Source: Mageeibacillus sp. UBA5734 (GTDB lineage Bacteria; Bacillota; Clostridia; Saccharofermentanales; UBA5734). From it: a DNA stretch of 14,092 nt. The position numbers and the translations under genes are program-made. The notes under the pieces are model-generated. The model was not told the origin of the DNA, did not search any database, and was given only the letters and a program-made list of their open reading frames with translations. The DNA is taken from positions 1 through 14,092 of the forward strand of contig DIGA01000123.1 of NCBI GenBank assembly GCA_002419365.1. The letters are read 5' to 3'. Shown piece after piece: positions 1 through 6,872 of the stretch (position 1 is its first letter; each line of letters begins with the position of its first letter).

Positions 1-779
1 AGAAGATCAGATAACTCTGGAATACTCATTTCATTAGTATATCCAGATATTGTCCTGTATTTTACATTTAACTTCTCTTTTCCGGAAGATATCTTTGAAT
101 GATGTTTTTCAGCCATCTGATCCAAACGCTGGATGTAGATCATACGTTGGTGAATGATCCTGGCTGCATAGGGAACCATGGTCAGGTCCCAGGCCTCCAG
201 TTGTTCCGTTTCGCCCCAAGATCCTGTTGCCGGTCTGGATTCGCGCAGGTCTTTGAGGATCTTATTACGTTGCTGGAGCAGGCGGCTATACCGCTGCAAA
301 TCCTGGAAATAAGTCGGTCGGACCTGGGAAATCAAGAGGTCGAGAAAACGGCGCCGGGTGGCAGGGCCCTCTTTGATGAGCATCAAATCCTCAGGAGCAA
401 AAATTACGGCATGAAACAATCCCATCATGTCACTGATGCGTTCAAGCAGGACACCATTCTGGTAGATCTGGCGAATTGATTTTTGCCTCTGCGGATGGCC
501 TGGGACAGGATCAAAGTAGCGGATTTCCAGAGAGTCCTGATGTCCGGACTGGGTCTTGAAATCGACTTTGACTGCATAGTGGTCACCATCCTGGTGAATC
601 AAATCAGAATCCCGGCTGGTCCGGTGGGATCTGGCGCAGGCACAAAGATAAACCGCCTCCAGGATATTGGTTTTTCCCTGGGCATTGGCCCCGAAAAAAA
701 CATTGATATCTGGATGGACGGCTATCTGTTGTGAACGATAGTTGCGAAAATCAGTCAGTTCAATCGCAGTGACGTACAT
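1..779 (-). CDS. recF: DNA replication and repair protein RecF, C-terminus cut off by the window edge
   Basis: RecF is an SMC-like ATPase that binds gapped DNA at stalled forks and, with RecO and RecR, helps load RecA. The visible 259 residues begin MYVTAIELTDFRNYRS, the usual RecF N-terminus. A Walker A motif GANAQGKT lies at residues 30-37. Further in is a RecF-typical stretch, FAPEDLMLIKEGPATRRRFLD. RecF proteins are usually about 360 residues, so roughly the last 100, including the signature and Walker B motifs, lie beyond position 1. The ATG at 779-777 follows the dnaN stop by only 31 bp, so recF is almost certainly co-transcribed with dnaN. Its own ribosome binding site is weak (GAAAGA), which suggests partial dependence on dnaN translation. 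Identity is secure; only the missing end is unknown. Confidence 0.96.
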   Translation of the reverse strand, partial: MYVTAIELTDFRNYRSQQIAVHPDINVFFGANAQGKTNILEAVYLCACARSHRTSRDSDLIHQDGDHYAVKVDFKTQSGHQDSLEIRYFDPVPGHPQRQKSIRQIYQNGVLLERISDMMGLFHAVIFAPEDLMLIKEGPATRRRFLDLLISQVRPTYFQDLQRYSRLLQQRNKILKDLRESRPATGSWGETEQLEAWDLTMVPYAARIIHQRMIYIQRLDQMAEKHHSKISSGKEKLNVKYRTISGYTNEMSIPELSDL

Positions 780-810
780 TCAAATCGTTCTTTCGCCAAG
801 ATCGATGTCC

Positions 811-1914
811 TCAGCGGCGCAGGGGCAGGACAAGATAGGCAAATTCCTGGCTGTCGACCGGACGCAAGACACAAGGACCCATGCTGCCATTGAAAATGAT
901 GCTGATTTCATCCTCGTCAATTGCTTTCAGGGCATCGAGGAAATACTTGGGATTGAAATCAATGTCAATCTTGCTGCCGGTCATGGCCACGGAGATCTCT
1001 TCACGCAACGAACCGACATCTGTATTGGCACTGACCACCAAGGTTTCATCATCAGTCATCGACAGGCGGACGGGAAAACGGCGATCATCACTGGTGATAA
1101 CCAGGACTGCTCGTTCAATAGCAGAGAGAATCACCTTGGGATCAACCGTCAAGGTTGTCTCCGCTGTCTGTGGAATGATTCCGCGGTAATTCATGTATTC
1201 ACCCTGGATCAAGCGTGAGACAAGCTTGACTGAACCAATATCGAATTTGATATGGTTCTGGGATGGATAAATATCGACCATCGCTTCCCCAGTCGAGCTC
1301 AAGATCCGGCCTACTTCCCCCAAAGCCTTGCCAGGCACAATAAATTTCATTGCCGGCAGATCGCTGCCGAGTTCGTTGCGACGCAGAGCCAGCCGGAAAC
1401 CGTCGATCGCCACCATCTCCAGAGCCGCGCCATCACAGACCAGATAGCAGCCATTCAAGACCGGACGGCTTTCGTCGGTGCTGACAGCAAAAATGGTCTG
1501 GCGGATCATCTCCTTCAAGACGCTCTGGCGGACATGAAGCTGCTGGTCGTCGGAAACTTCTGGAATTTTCGGGAAATCTTCTGCGCGCAAGCCCTTGATC
1601 GTGAAATGGGTGCTGGCACTCTCAATCTGGATCTGCAGGTTTTCATTGGTTTCGATCGATACAACATCATCCGGCAGCTTTCGGATGATGTCACCAAAAA
1701 TACGGGCATTGATGACGATGCCGCCCTTGACAGGTACATCTGCTTCAACCAGGCATTCAATACTGGTTTCCATATCGTAGCCGGTCAATTTGACGCCCTG
1801 GCCAGCTTCGACCAGGATGCCGTCCAGGATCGGCAAAGGTGAACGAACGCCGACTGATTTTTGAACAATACTGATTGCTTCCATCAGGCGGTCACGGGAG
1901 CAGATGAACTTCAT
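811..1914 (-). CDS. dnaN: DNA polymerase III beta subunit (sliding clamp)
   Basis: The beta clamp is a dimeric ring around DNA that tethers polymerase III and many repair proteins. The product is 367 residues, normal for the family, starting MKFICSRDRLMEAISIVQ and ending YLVLPLRR, the typical clamp terminus that helps form the protein-binding cleft. Internal clamp-like stretches include RPVLNGCYL and DGFRLALR. The frame stays open upstream to position 1959, but the ATG at 1914-1912 is preferred: a GGAGG lies eight bases ahead of it and the family begins with MKF. The gene lies downstream of dnaA and the putative origin, and 31 bp ahead of recF. It may be transcribed from dnaA and also from a candidate extended -10 promoter at 1950-1958. 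No truncation or frameshift is seen. Confidence 0.97.
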   Translation of the reverse strand: MKFICSRDRLMEAISIVQKSVGVRSPLPILDGILVEAGQGVKLTGYDMETSIECLVEADVPVKGGIVINARIFGDIIRKLPDDVVSIETNENLQIQIESASTHFTIKGLRAEDFPKIPEVSDDQQLHVRQSVLKEMIRQTIFAVSTDESRPVLNGCYLVCDGAALEMVAIDGFRLALRRNELGSDLPAMKFIVPGKALGEVGRILSSTGEAMVDIYPSQNHIKFDIGSVKLVSRLIQGEYMNYRGIIPQTAETTLTVDPKVILSAIERAVLVITSDDRRFPVRLSMTDDETLVVSANTDVGSLREEISVAMTGSKIDIDFNPKYFLDALKAIDEDEISIIFNGSMGPCVLRPVDSQEFAYLVLPLRR

Positions 1915-1935
1915 GGGGTACCTCCGGCTGTTGAA

Positions 1936-1972
1936 CTCTAATGAGATATATTTTATCACTTTTCTTCTTATG
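1936..1972. other. AT-rich stretch, candidate DNA unwinding element
   Basis: The sequence from the ACTCTAATGAGATATA region through TTTCTTCTTAT is almost free of G and C compared with its flanks. It directly adjoins the two leftmost DnaA-box-like 9-mers (1977-1993). In related origins, melting starts in such a stretch beside the boxes. The boundaries are approximate and the role is inferred from position and composition only. Confidence 0.5.
1950..1958 (-). promoter_or_regulatory. candidate extended -10 promoter for dnaN-recF
   Basis: On the minus strand this reads TGATAAAAT, a TGN-extended -10 element, about 36 bp upstream of the dnaN start codon. No good -35 hexamer sits 16-18 bp upstream. 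It lies in the AT-rich edge of the origin region, so chance occurrence is a real possibility. Confidence 0.35.
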
Positions 1973-2071
1973 GGGCTGTGAATATGTGTAAAACGGTCAG
2001 AAGCTTAGAGCCTGTAGATTTTGCCCTGTTAGGAACCGTGTGGAGGGAAAAGCCCCGGAGACGGCTGCCGA

Positions 2072-2080
2072 TGTGGATAA
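2072..2080 (-). promoter_or_regulatory. perfect-consensus DnaA box
   Basis: TGTGGATAA here is TTATCCACA on the minus strand, a full match to the strong DnaA box consensus. It is the only perfect copy in the gap and probably the anchor site for initiator binding. Confidence 0.85.
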
Positions 2081-2120
2081 GTTTTCGGAAAAGTTTGTCC
2101 ACAGGACTTTCAACAGAGGT

Positions 2121-2153
2121 TTTTCCACATGTTAATAAACAATTTGTGGAAAA
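2121..2153. repeat. inverted pair of DnaA-box-like sites
   Basis: TTTTCCACA at 2121-2129 and TGTGGAAAA at 2145-2153 are exact reverse complements (9 bp), separated by 15 bp of AT-rich sequence. Each differs from the DnaA box consensus at one base. The symmetry suggests paired initiator binding, though the same bases could form a small cruciform. Confidence 0.7.
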
Positions 2154-2185
2154 CTCTGGTTTTTCACTCAACAGGCATGGTCCAT

Positions 2186-3541
2186 CTACCCAGTTATCCG
2201 CTTCTTGAGATCGTCGATCTGGCGCACCAGGTCAGGCTTGATTGCGAGGTCTTCGCTGATCTTGCTGCAGGCATACATGACGGTGGTATGGTCGCGATTG
2301 CCAAACTCGGTGCCGATCTGGGGCAGGGTCATATTCAAAAGGCTGCGGCAGAGAAACATGGCGATCTGGCGGGGCAAAGCCACTTCTTTGCTGCGGCGGT
2401 TGGACTTGAAATCATCGACAGTGACGTTGTAGGCATTGCCAACCACCTCCATGATCAGGGAAGCGCTCAGTTTCCGCGCGGCCGAAGGCTGGATGATGTC
2501 TTTCAAAGCTTCGCGTGCAACATCCTGGGTGATCGGACCGGCCAGCATGGAGTAATACAGGACGGTCTTGAAAGCACCTTCCAGTTCACGGATATTGGAA
2601 GCCACATTCGATGCGATGTATTCGTAGACGTCATCCGGTACCGAGACGTTGTTCTGCTGGGCGTGGCGGCGCAGGATCGCCAGGCGAGTTTCGTAGTCCG
2701 GGGGCTGGATATCGACGATCAGGCCGCTGGAGAAGCGGGTGCGCAGACGTTCCTCGAGTGAAGCCAGGCTTTGCGGCGGTTTGTCGCAGGTCAGGACGAT
2801 GTTTTTACCCGTCTCGTACAGGGCATTGAACGTGTGGAAAAACTCGATCTGCATCTGCTCCTTGCCTTCGATGAACTGGATGTCATCGATCAGGAGCATA
2901 TCGGTGTTGCGGTATTTGCTGCGGAAATCGTCATACTTATTCTCCTTGATGGTATAGATGAACTCGTTGACGAATTGCTCACACTGGACATATAGGATTT
3001 TCTTGGCCGGGTAATTTTCACAGATGAAATTGCTGATGGCGTGCATGAGATGTGTTTTGCCCAGACCGGATCCACCATAAAGGAACAGCGGATTGAAATT
3101 GCGACCCCCCTGCTTTTCAGCCACGGCAACACAGGCAGCATGGGCGAACCGGTTGCCACTGCCAACGACAAAGGTCTCAAATGTATATTGCGGATTGAGC
3201 CGGCTCAGGGATGCCTGGCCGAATGATTCATCCGATGTAGTCGGGGATGGCGGCCTTTTTTCTGTCCGGACCGTGTGGGACAGGGGCTCAGTCGGACCGA
3301 CTTGGAACCGGACTTCATAATCTGCTGATCCGGCAGCCTTGATCGCGTTCTTGATCAGGCTGGCGTACTGGTCCACAAATGTCTTGTGGAAATCATTGGG
3401 AACGGACAAGATGAAAACACCCTGCTCCACACCGACCGGCTCCAGTGGCTTGATCCACGTGTTCAAGCTGATTTCCGAGACTTCACCATCGAGCAATGAG
3501 ATGGCTTTATCCCATAACAGGTGCACATTGGGCTGTTTCAT
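2186..3541 (-). CDS. dnaA: chromosomal replication initiator protein DnaA
   Basis: DnaA is the ATP-dependent initiator that binds 9-bp boxes and melts the origin. The 451-residue product has the full layout: domain I (about 1-80, with LNTWIKPLEP), a short variable linker (about 85-115), and an AAA+ domain with Walker A GGSGLGKT at 156-163 and Walker B LLIDD at 216-220. The sensor I region is TCDKPP (about 251-256), the arginine-finger region is LEERLRTRF (262-270), and the sensor II region contains NIREL (316-320). The C-terminal DNA-binding domain carries GNRDHTTV at 414-421, the box-recognition signature. The frame is open further upstream, but MKQPNVHLLWDKAI fits the family start. An in-frame ATG at 3559 cannot be excluded, since neither start has a strong ribosome binding site. 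The stop is TAG. It is transcribed towards the putative origin and dnaN. Confidence 0.97.
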   Translation of the reverse strand: MKQPNVHLLWDKAISLLDGEVSEISLNTWIKPLEPVGVEQGVFILSVPNDFHKTFVDQYASLIKNAIKAAGSADYEVRFQVGPTEPLSHTVRTEKRPPSPTTSDESFGQASLSRLNPQYTFETFVVGSGNRFAHAACVAVAEKQGGRNFNPLFLYGGSGLGKTHLMHAISNFICENYPAKKILYVQCEQFVNEFIYTIKENKYDDFRSKYRNTDMLLIDDIQFIEGKEQMQIEFFHTFNALYETGKNIVLTCDKPPQSLASLEERLRTRFSSGLIVDIQPPDYETRLAILRRHAQQNNVSVPDDVYEYIASNVASNIRELEGAFKTVLYYSMLAGPITQDVAREALKDIIQPSAARKLSASLIMEVVGNAYNVTVDDFKSNRRSKEVALPRQIAMFLCRSLLNMTLPQIGTEFGNRDHTTVMYACSKISEDLAIKPDLVRQIDDLKKRITG

Positions 3542-3578
3542 GACTTGTCTACCGTCCATCCTATCAAAAAGTATTCCC

Positions 3579-3607
3579 ATCTTAGCACAAAATGAGGCCC
3601 CTTTAAA
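3579..3607 (-). promoter_or_regulatory. predicted dnaA promoter with extended -10
   Basis: On the minus strand, TTTAAA (3607-3602) and TAAGAT (3584-3579) are 17 bp apart, and the -10 is preceded by TGC, giving an extended -10 TGCTAAGAT. Each hexamer matches the housekeeping consensus at four of six bases. The transcription start would be near 3572, upstream of both possible dnaA start codons, which argues against the longer N-terminal extensions. Confidence 0.55.
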
Positions 3608-3624
3608 CGTAAACCAGGATGGCA

Positions 3625-3652
3625 TGGACCGGTCGGATGGTTATGCTATACT
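3625..3652 (+). promoter_or_regulatory. predicted promoter for the small membrane protein-HAD pair
   Basis: TGGACC (3625-3630) and TATACT (3647-3652) are separated by 16 bp, and TGC directly precedes the -10 to make TGCTATACT. The start of transcription would fall near 3659, just ahead of the AAGGAG ribosome binding site. The leader would therefore be very short, and this promoter is back to back with that of dnaA. Confidence 0.5.
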
Positions 3653-3677
3653 TGGTGCAAAAGGAGACTTCAAACCT

Positions 3678-3947
3678 ATGGACTACTTGTTTTTCGGCAT
3701 CAATTCCCTGGCGGCTGGACTTGCGGCCTTGCTCTTGTTCCAGCAGTTTCGCCCAAACCATCACGTGCCCCTGAAACTGGTCCATTATCTTGGCGTTTTC
3801 ATCATCATGGTGGCTTATTTCAGTCTCGACCAGTTTGTGTTTTCACAGGTTCTCTGGGGTTATCTCCTGGCTAACAGTCTGCCGATCGTCTTGCTGGCAG
3901 GATCCCTTTTCACTGTGCTTAAACCACAGTCGACGACACGGACATGA
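3678..3947 (+). CDS. small hypothetical three-helix membrane protein
   Basis: I do not recognise the family. The 89-residue product begins MDYLFFGINSLAAGLAALLL and has three hydrophobic stretches, roughly residues 3-22, 35-55 and 58-81, which predict a small integral membrane protein with little soluble domain. A QFRPNHH segment makes a short polar loop between the first two helices. The ATG at 3678 is chosen because AAGGAG lies at about 3661-3666, at a usable distance, and because the predicted transcript begins just before it. Longer forms reaching back across dnaA are rejected. Its stop overlaps the next gene's start (ATGA), so the two are translationally coupled. This suggests that the membrane protein and the HAD phosphatase are used together, but the function is unknown. 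Confidence 0.7.
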   Translation: MDYLFFGINSLAAGLAALLLFQQFRPNHHVPLKLVHYLGVFIIMVAYFSLDQFVFSQVLWGYLLANSLPIVLLAGSLFTVLKPQSTTRT

Positions 3948-4594
3948 AGGACGGTCCACTCTTTCAACCGGGACCCGGCCCAGCAGTCGACCATCCCATT
4001 GTCCTGTTTGACTTGGGCAATATCCTGGTCCATCTGCACAATGTCGACCGCTTCTGGCCGGGCCTGAATCCTGAACCGGGCACCCTGCCTTTTGCGGAAC
4101 GGTGGGGGCAAAGCCAGGCTGTCCAGCGGCTGGAAACCGGTCAGATCTCCGATCTGGCTGAGTTTTATCACCAGGCCAGGGAAGAAATGGGGATCACGAT
4201 TGACCTTGCATCCTTTCACGCCGAGTACATTAAAATCATCGGTGAGCCCTTTACCCTGACCCGGCCGATTCTAGAGACTCTCTACAGCCGTTTCAGCTTG
4301 CAGCTACTGTCAAACACCAGCGTCTACCACTGGGAGCATTGCGGCCAGACCCTGGGCCTGGGCCGGTTTTTTGACCAGGTCTTTGTGTCCTATGAACTGG
4401 GCTGCATGAAACCGGATCCGGAAGCCTTTCGCAGGACTTTGCAAGGTATCGGACAAGATCCGCAAACCATCTATTATTTCGACGATAGACCTGAGAATGT
4501 CGAATCAGCCGCGAAATTTGGCGTCAATGCTCATCTTTCCTGGGGTGGAGAACGTTTGCTGGGTCAATTGAAACAGTTGAGATTCATACAATAA
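3944..4594 (+). CDS. HAD-superfamily hydrolase, YihX-like phosphatase
   Basis: This 216-residue protein has the haloacid dehalogenase motifs in order. Motif I is LFDLGNILV with nucleophile Asp23, motif II is LLSNTS with Ser123, the motif III lysine is in GCMKPDPEAF (Lys156), and motif IV is YYFDDRPENV with Asp180/Asp181. An all-alpha cap of about 80 residues lies between motifs I and II, as in the subfamily I hydrolases. The Asp-x-Gly-Asn form of motif I resembles the YihX group of sugar-phosphate phosphatases, so the usual second Asp is a Gly. The substrate cannot be read from sequence. No ribosome binding site precedes the ATG, and the ATGA overlap with the membrane-protein gene implies that translation is coupled. 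A cytoplasmic phosphatase working near the membrane partner is an inference. Confidence 0.88.
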   Translation: MKDGPLFQPGPGPAVDHPIVLFDLGNILVHLHNVDRFWPGLNPEPGTLPFAERWGQSQAVQRLETGQISDLAEFYHQAREEMGITIDLASFHAEYIKIIGEPFTLTRPILETLYSRFSLQLLSNTSVYHWEHCGQTLGLGRFFDQVFVSYELGCMKPDPEAFRRTLQGIGQDPQTIYYFDDRPENVESAAKFGVNAHLSWGGERLLGQLKQLRFIQ

Positions 4595-4677
4595 TCATAG
4601 ATTTGCGTAATTATAAAGTCTAGGACTCTGGAACAGGTGCTTCAGAGATCCGGGAAAATCAAGGAGCTTTTTGCGGC

Positions 4678-5808
4678 ATGGGAACCATCAGATATGCGAT
4701 CATCGGCTGCGGGGTCGTGGCCAGAAAACATTTGAAAGGCGCCCGCTATCATCAAAACAAGCGACGGTCGCTGGAGGTTGTGGCGGCCGTTGATACTCGG
4801 CCAGGGGCAGCGGAGAAAATCCTCCAGGCAGCCGGATTCACGGCGAAAGAAATTGCCGGGATTGCGATCTATGAAGACTACCAGAAGATGCTTTCAGAGG
4901 TGCGGCCGGACCTGGTTGTGATTACCACACCAAGCGGCTCCCATGCAGCGATCAGTCTGGATGCCCTGGCAGCCGGGGCGCATGTCCTGATCGAAAAACC
5001 ACTGACGTTGTCGCTCGAGCAAGCCGATGAAATCCTCGAGCTAGCGCGCAAGAACAACCGCAAAGTTGCCGTGGGCCATATCTACCGCTTCTTCCCTCTG
5101 GTTCAGGCGATCCGGGCCGATATCATGTCGGGCCATTTTGGCCGGGTGCTCTATGGCGATGTCAAAGTCCGCTGGGGCCATGGCCAGGAGTATTATGACC
5201 AGGCCGCCTGGCGCGGAACCTGGTCCCAGGATGGTGGCGCCCTGATGAACCAGAGTGTCCATGCCATGGACCTGATGACCTGGCTGCTGGGCCAGACGGT
5301 CGAATCGGTATCGGGCCAGATTTTCCGCAAAACACATCATATGGAGGCGGAGGATCTGGGTTTTGCCATCCTCACGCTGACCAACGATGTCCAGTGCCTG
5401 GTTGAAGGGACCACGATCACAGATCCAGAACGGCCGGAAGCGTCCTTTTTCATCCGCCTGAGCGAAGGAGAAATAAGGGCAGGCATTTTGTCCGGCAAAC
5501 CCCACATCACCGTCTACGACAAAAACGGCAAGAATCTGGCCAGTACGTATACGCGCCGGATCTTCTGGCAGACTTTGCGCCGGTCTGGTCTTTCGGGTCT
5601 GAAACAACTGACAAACCCGCACAGTGGCTTGCTTGGTGATCTGATTGATGCCATTGTGGTGAGCCGGGAACCTCTGGCCAGTGGCCAGTCCGGACGGGAT
5701 GCGGTCGCCCTGGTCCTGGCCATCTATCAGTCAGCATTGGAAAAAAGGATCATCCACCTGCCACTCAAGGCATTCGATTTGGCCAGGATGCAGCAGTTCT
5801 TTTCCTGA
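4678..5808 (+). CDS. Gfo/Idh/MocA-family NAD(P)-dependent oxidoreductase
   Basis: The 376-residue product has an N-terminal Rossmann fold starting MGTIRYAIIGCGVVARKH, with the nucleotide-binding GCGVVA at about 10-15. It has the family EKP motif at 106-108 (VLIEKPLTL) and a C-terminal catalytic half with GGALMNQSVHAMDLM at 186-200. There His195 and Asp198 match the usual catalytic positions. Such enzymes oxidise or reduce a hydroxyl on sugars, inositols or sugar nucleotides. The WRGTW...GGALMN region reminds me of the WlbA-type sugar-nucleotide dehydrogenases, but the substrate is uncertain. AGGAG at 4662-4666 serves the ATG. It lies 83 bp after the HAD gene, with no terminator visible between them. 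Its 3' end overlaps the converging epimerase gene by 44 bp. Confidence 0.92.
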   Translation: MGTIRYAIIGCGVVARKHLKGARYHQNKRRSLEVVAAVDTRPGAAEKILQAAGFTAKEIAGIAIYEDYQKMLSEVRPDLVVITTPSGSHAAISLDALAAGAHVLIEKPLTLSLEQADEILELARKNNRKVAVGHIYRFFPLVQAIRADIMSGHFGRVLYGDVKVRWGHGQEYYDQAAWRGTWSQDGGALMNQSVHAMDLMTWLLGQTVESVSGQIFRKTHHMEAEDLGFAILTLTNDVQCLVEGTTITDPERPEASFFIRLSEGEIRAGILSGKPHITVYDKNGKNLASTYTRRIFWQTLRRSGLSGLKQLTNPHSGLLGDLIDAIVVSREPLASGQSGRDAVALVLAIYQSALEKRIIHLPLKAFDLARMQQFFS

Positions 5809-6808
5809 ACAAGCCATGATCCATCAACCAGATGAGATTATCCCGGATCGAATCGGCAATAGGTCGCGGCTGAAAGCCCAGTTCGCGGCTGGCTTTGGCG
5901 TGGCTGATTCGGCTGTTGGATAAAAGGACAGCAATGCTGTAGGGCGTGACAATGGAATGGAAGTGGAACCAGTGGGCCAGCCTGGCCAGGATGGCGGCCC
6001 CCAGCTGGACGATCCGGACTGGAACGGTCAGGATCCGTGGCTGACGGGCACCGATGACCTGGCGTTCGATCCGGATAATTTCGCTGACTGTGATTTGGTG
6101 GCCGGACAAAATATATCCCTGTCCACTCTTGCCGCGTTCGGCCAGAGCGATCAGGCCATCGACCACATCTCTGACATCGACGAAATTGTAGGCACCCTGA
6201 AAAGAGAAAACCAGGCGCAGGGAGCGGATGGCATAGAAATAACGGAACATGCGGCCCATTTCCGACAGTTTGTAATCATCTGGACCAATCACACCACTGG
6301 GGAATGCAACGACAGCATCGAGTCCTTCCCGGGTTGCGGCCATGACCAGGGCAGTGGCTTCAGATTTGGAACGGGCATAGCCTTCCGGCAGTCCGGGAAC
6401 CGGGAACTGTTCAACCTCAGAGATTTCACGACCGTCCGGCCAGTCTGGCAGGGCATGGACCGAGCTGACATAGACCAGGCGGACCGATGGCTCAGCCAGG
6501 CACGCTTCGATAACGTTGCGCGTACCACCCACGTTGATTTCGTAGATCCTGGACCCTGGATTCAGGGAGGTATCGATAACGCCGGCCAGATGGAAAACCA
6601 GACGGGTACCCTGAACGGCTGCCCGGACGTCGTCCTGTTTCCTGATGTCACCAAAATAAAGCTGCAGGGTAAGACGGTTAAAAGACTCCAGACTCTCTCT
6701 GGGCTGGAGAAAAACCCGAATGGTTTCACCGGGATAACGGCGGGAAAGAGCGTGTACCAGGACATTGCCGATATGCCCGGTAGCGCCGGTCACCAGAATC
6801 AAGGCCAT
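5765..6808 (-). CDS. NAD-dependent epimerase/dehydratase (extended short-chain dehydrogenase)
   Basis: The 347-residue protein starts MALILVTGATGHIGNVLV, with the nucleotide-binding TGATGHIG at 7-14. It keeps the acidic GDI loop near 53-55, the HLAG strand near 73-76, VSSVHAL with the active-site Ser at 115-116, and the catalytic pair Tyr144 and Lys148 in YARSK. These define an extended SDR acting on a nucleotide sugar or a related carbonyl or sterol-like substrate; the exact one cannot be told. The start is unusual: AGGAGG lies only two bases before the ATG, while a TTG two codons later (6802-6800) sits eight bases from it and may be the true start. The gene converges on and overlaps the Gfo/Idh gene by 44 bp, and diverges from msrAB. 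Confidence 0.9.
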   Translation of the reverse strand: MALILVTGATGHIGNVLVHALSRRYPGETIRVFLQPRESLESFNRLTLQLYFGDIRKQDDVRAAVQGTRLVFHLAGVIDTSLNPGSRIYEINVGGTRNVIEACLAEPSVRLVYVSSVHALPDWPDGREISEVEQFPVPGLPEGYARSKSEATALVMAATREGLDAVVAFPSGVIGPDDYKLSEMGRMFRYFYAIRSLRLVFSFQGAYNFVDVRDVVDGLIALAERGKSGQGYILSGHQITVSEIIRIERQVIGARQPRILTVPVRIVQLGAAILARLAHWFHFHSIVTPYSIAVLLSNSRISHAKASRELGFQPRPIADSIRDNLIWLMDHGLFRKRTAASWPNRMP

Positions 6809-6872
6809 CGCCTCCTGACTCGTCCAAGATCCGGAATACGCGCAAAGGATTGAAAAATGAATGGTCCAACTA

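Larger units (their letters stand above)
1915..2185. other. oriC: putative chromosomal replication origin (oriC) between dnaA and dnaN
   Basis: This 271-bp gene-free interval between the dnaA stop and the dnaN start holds six 9-mers that match the DnaA box TTATNCACA with at most one mismatch. They are TGTGAATAT 1977-1985, TGTGTAAAA 1985-1993, TGTGGATAA 2072-2080 (perfect), TTGTCCACA 2095-2103, TTTTCCACA 2121-2129 and TGTGGAAAA 2145-2153. An AT-rich run at about 1936-1972 beside them is a plausible unwinding element. A degenerate further copy, TTATCCGCT at 2194-2202, overlaps the last codons of dnaA. I found no comparable boxes in the short region upstream of dnaA (3542-3677), so the origin appears to lie in this one gap. 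The dnaA-dnaN gap is a known site of origin unwinding in Bacillota. The origin call is inference from the box cluster and the gene context. Confidence 0.85.

Noticed and set aside
3542..3625. Longer dnaA start (up to 28 extra residues)
   Set aside because: The predicted -10 at 3579-3584 lies inside the extension, and the extra residues do not resemble DnaA. Only the ATG at 3559 remains a minor alternative.
3339..3677. Longer form of the small membrane protein starting inside the dnaA region
   Set aside because: It would cross the dnaA coding region antisense. The AAGGAG and the promoter fit the ATG at 3678.
4595..4677. Separate promoter for the Gfo/Idh gene (TATAAA near 4612)
   Set aside because: No acceptable -35 stands at the right distance, and the gene can be read through from the HAD gene 83 bp upstream.
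5957..6853. Plus-strand frame of 298 codons opposite the epimerase gene
   Set aside because: The minus-strand protein has a full SDR motif set, while this frame shows no domain and has a Q/D/G/T-rich composition typical of an antisense shadow.
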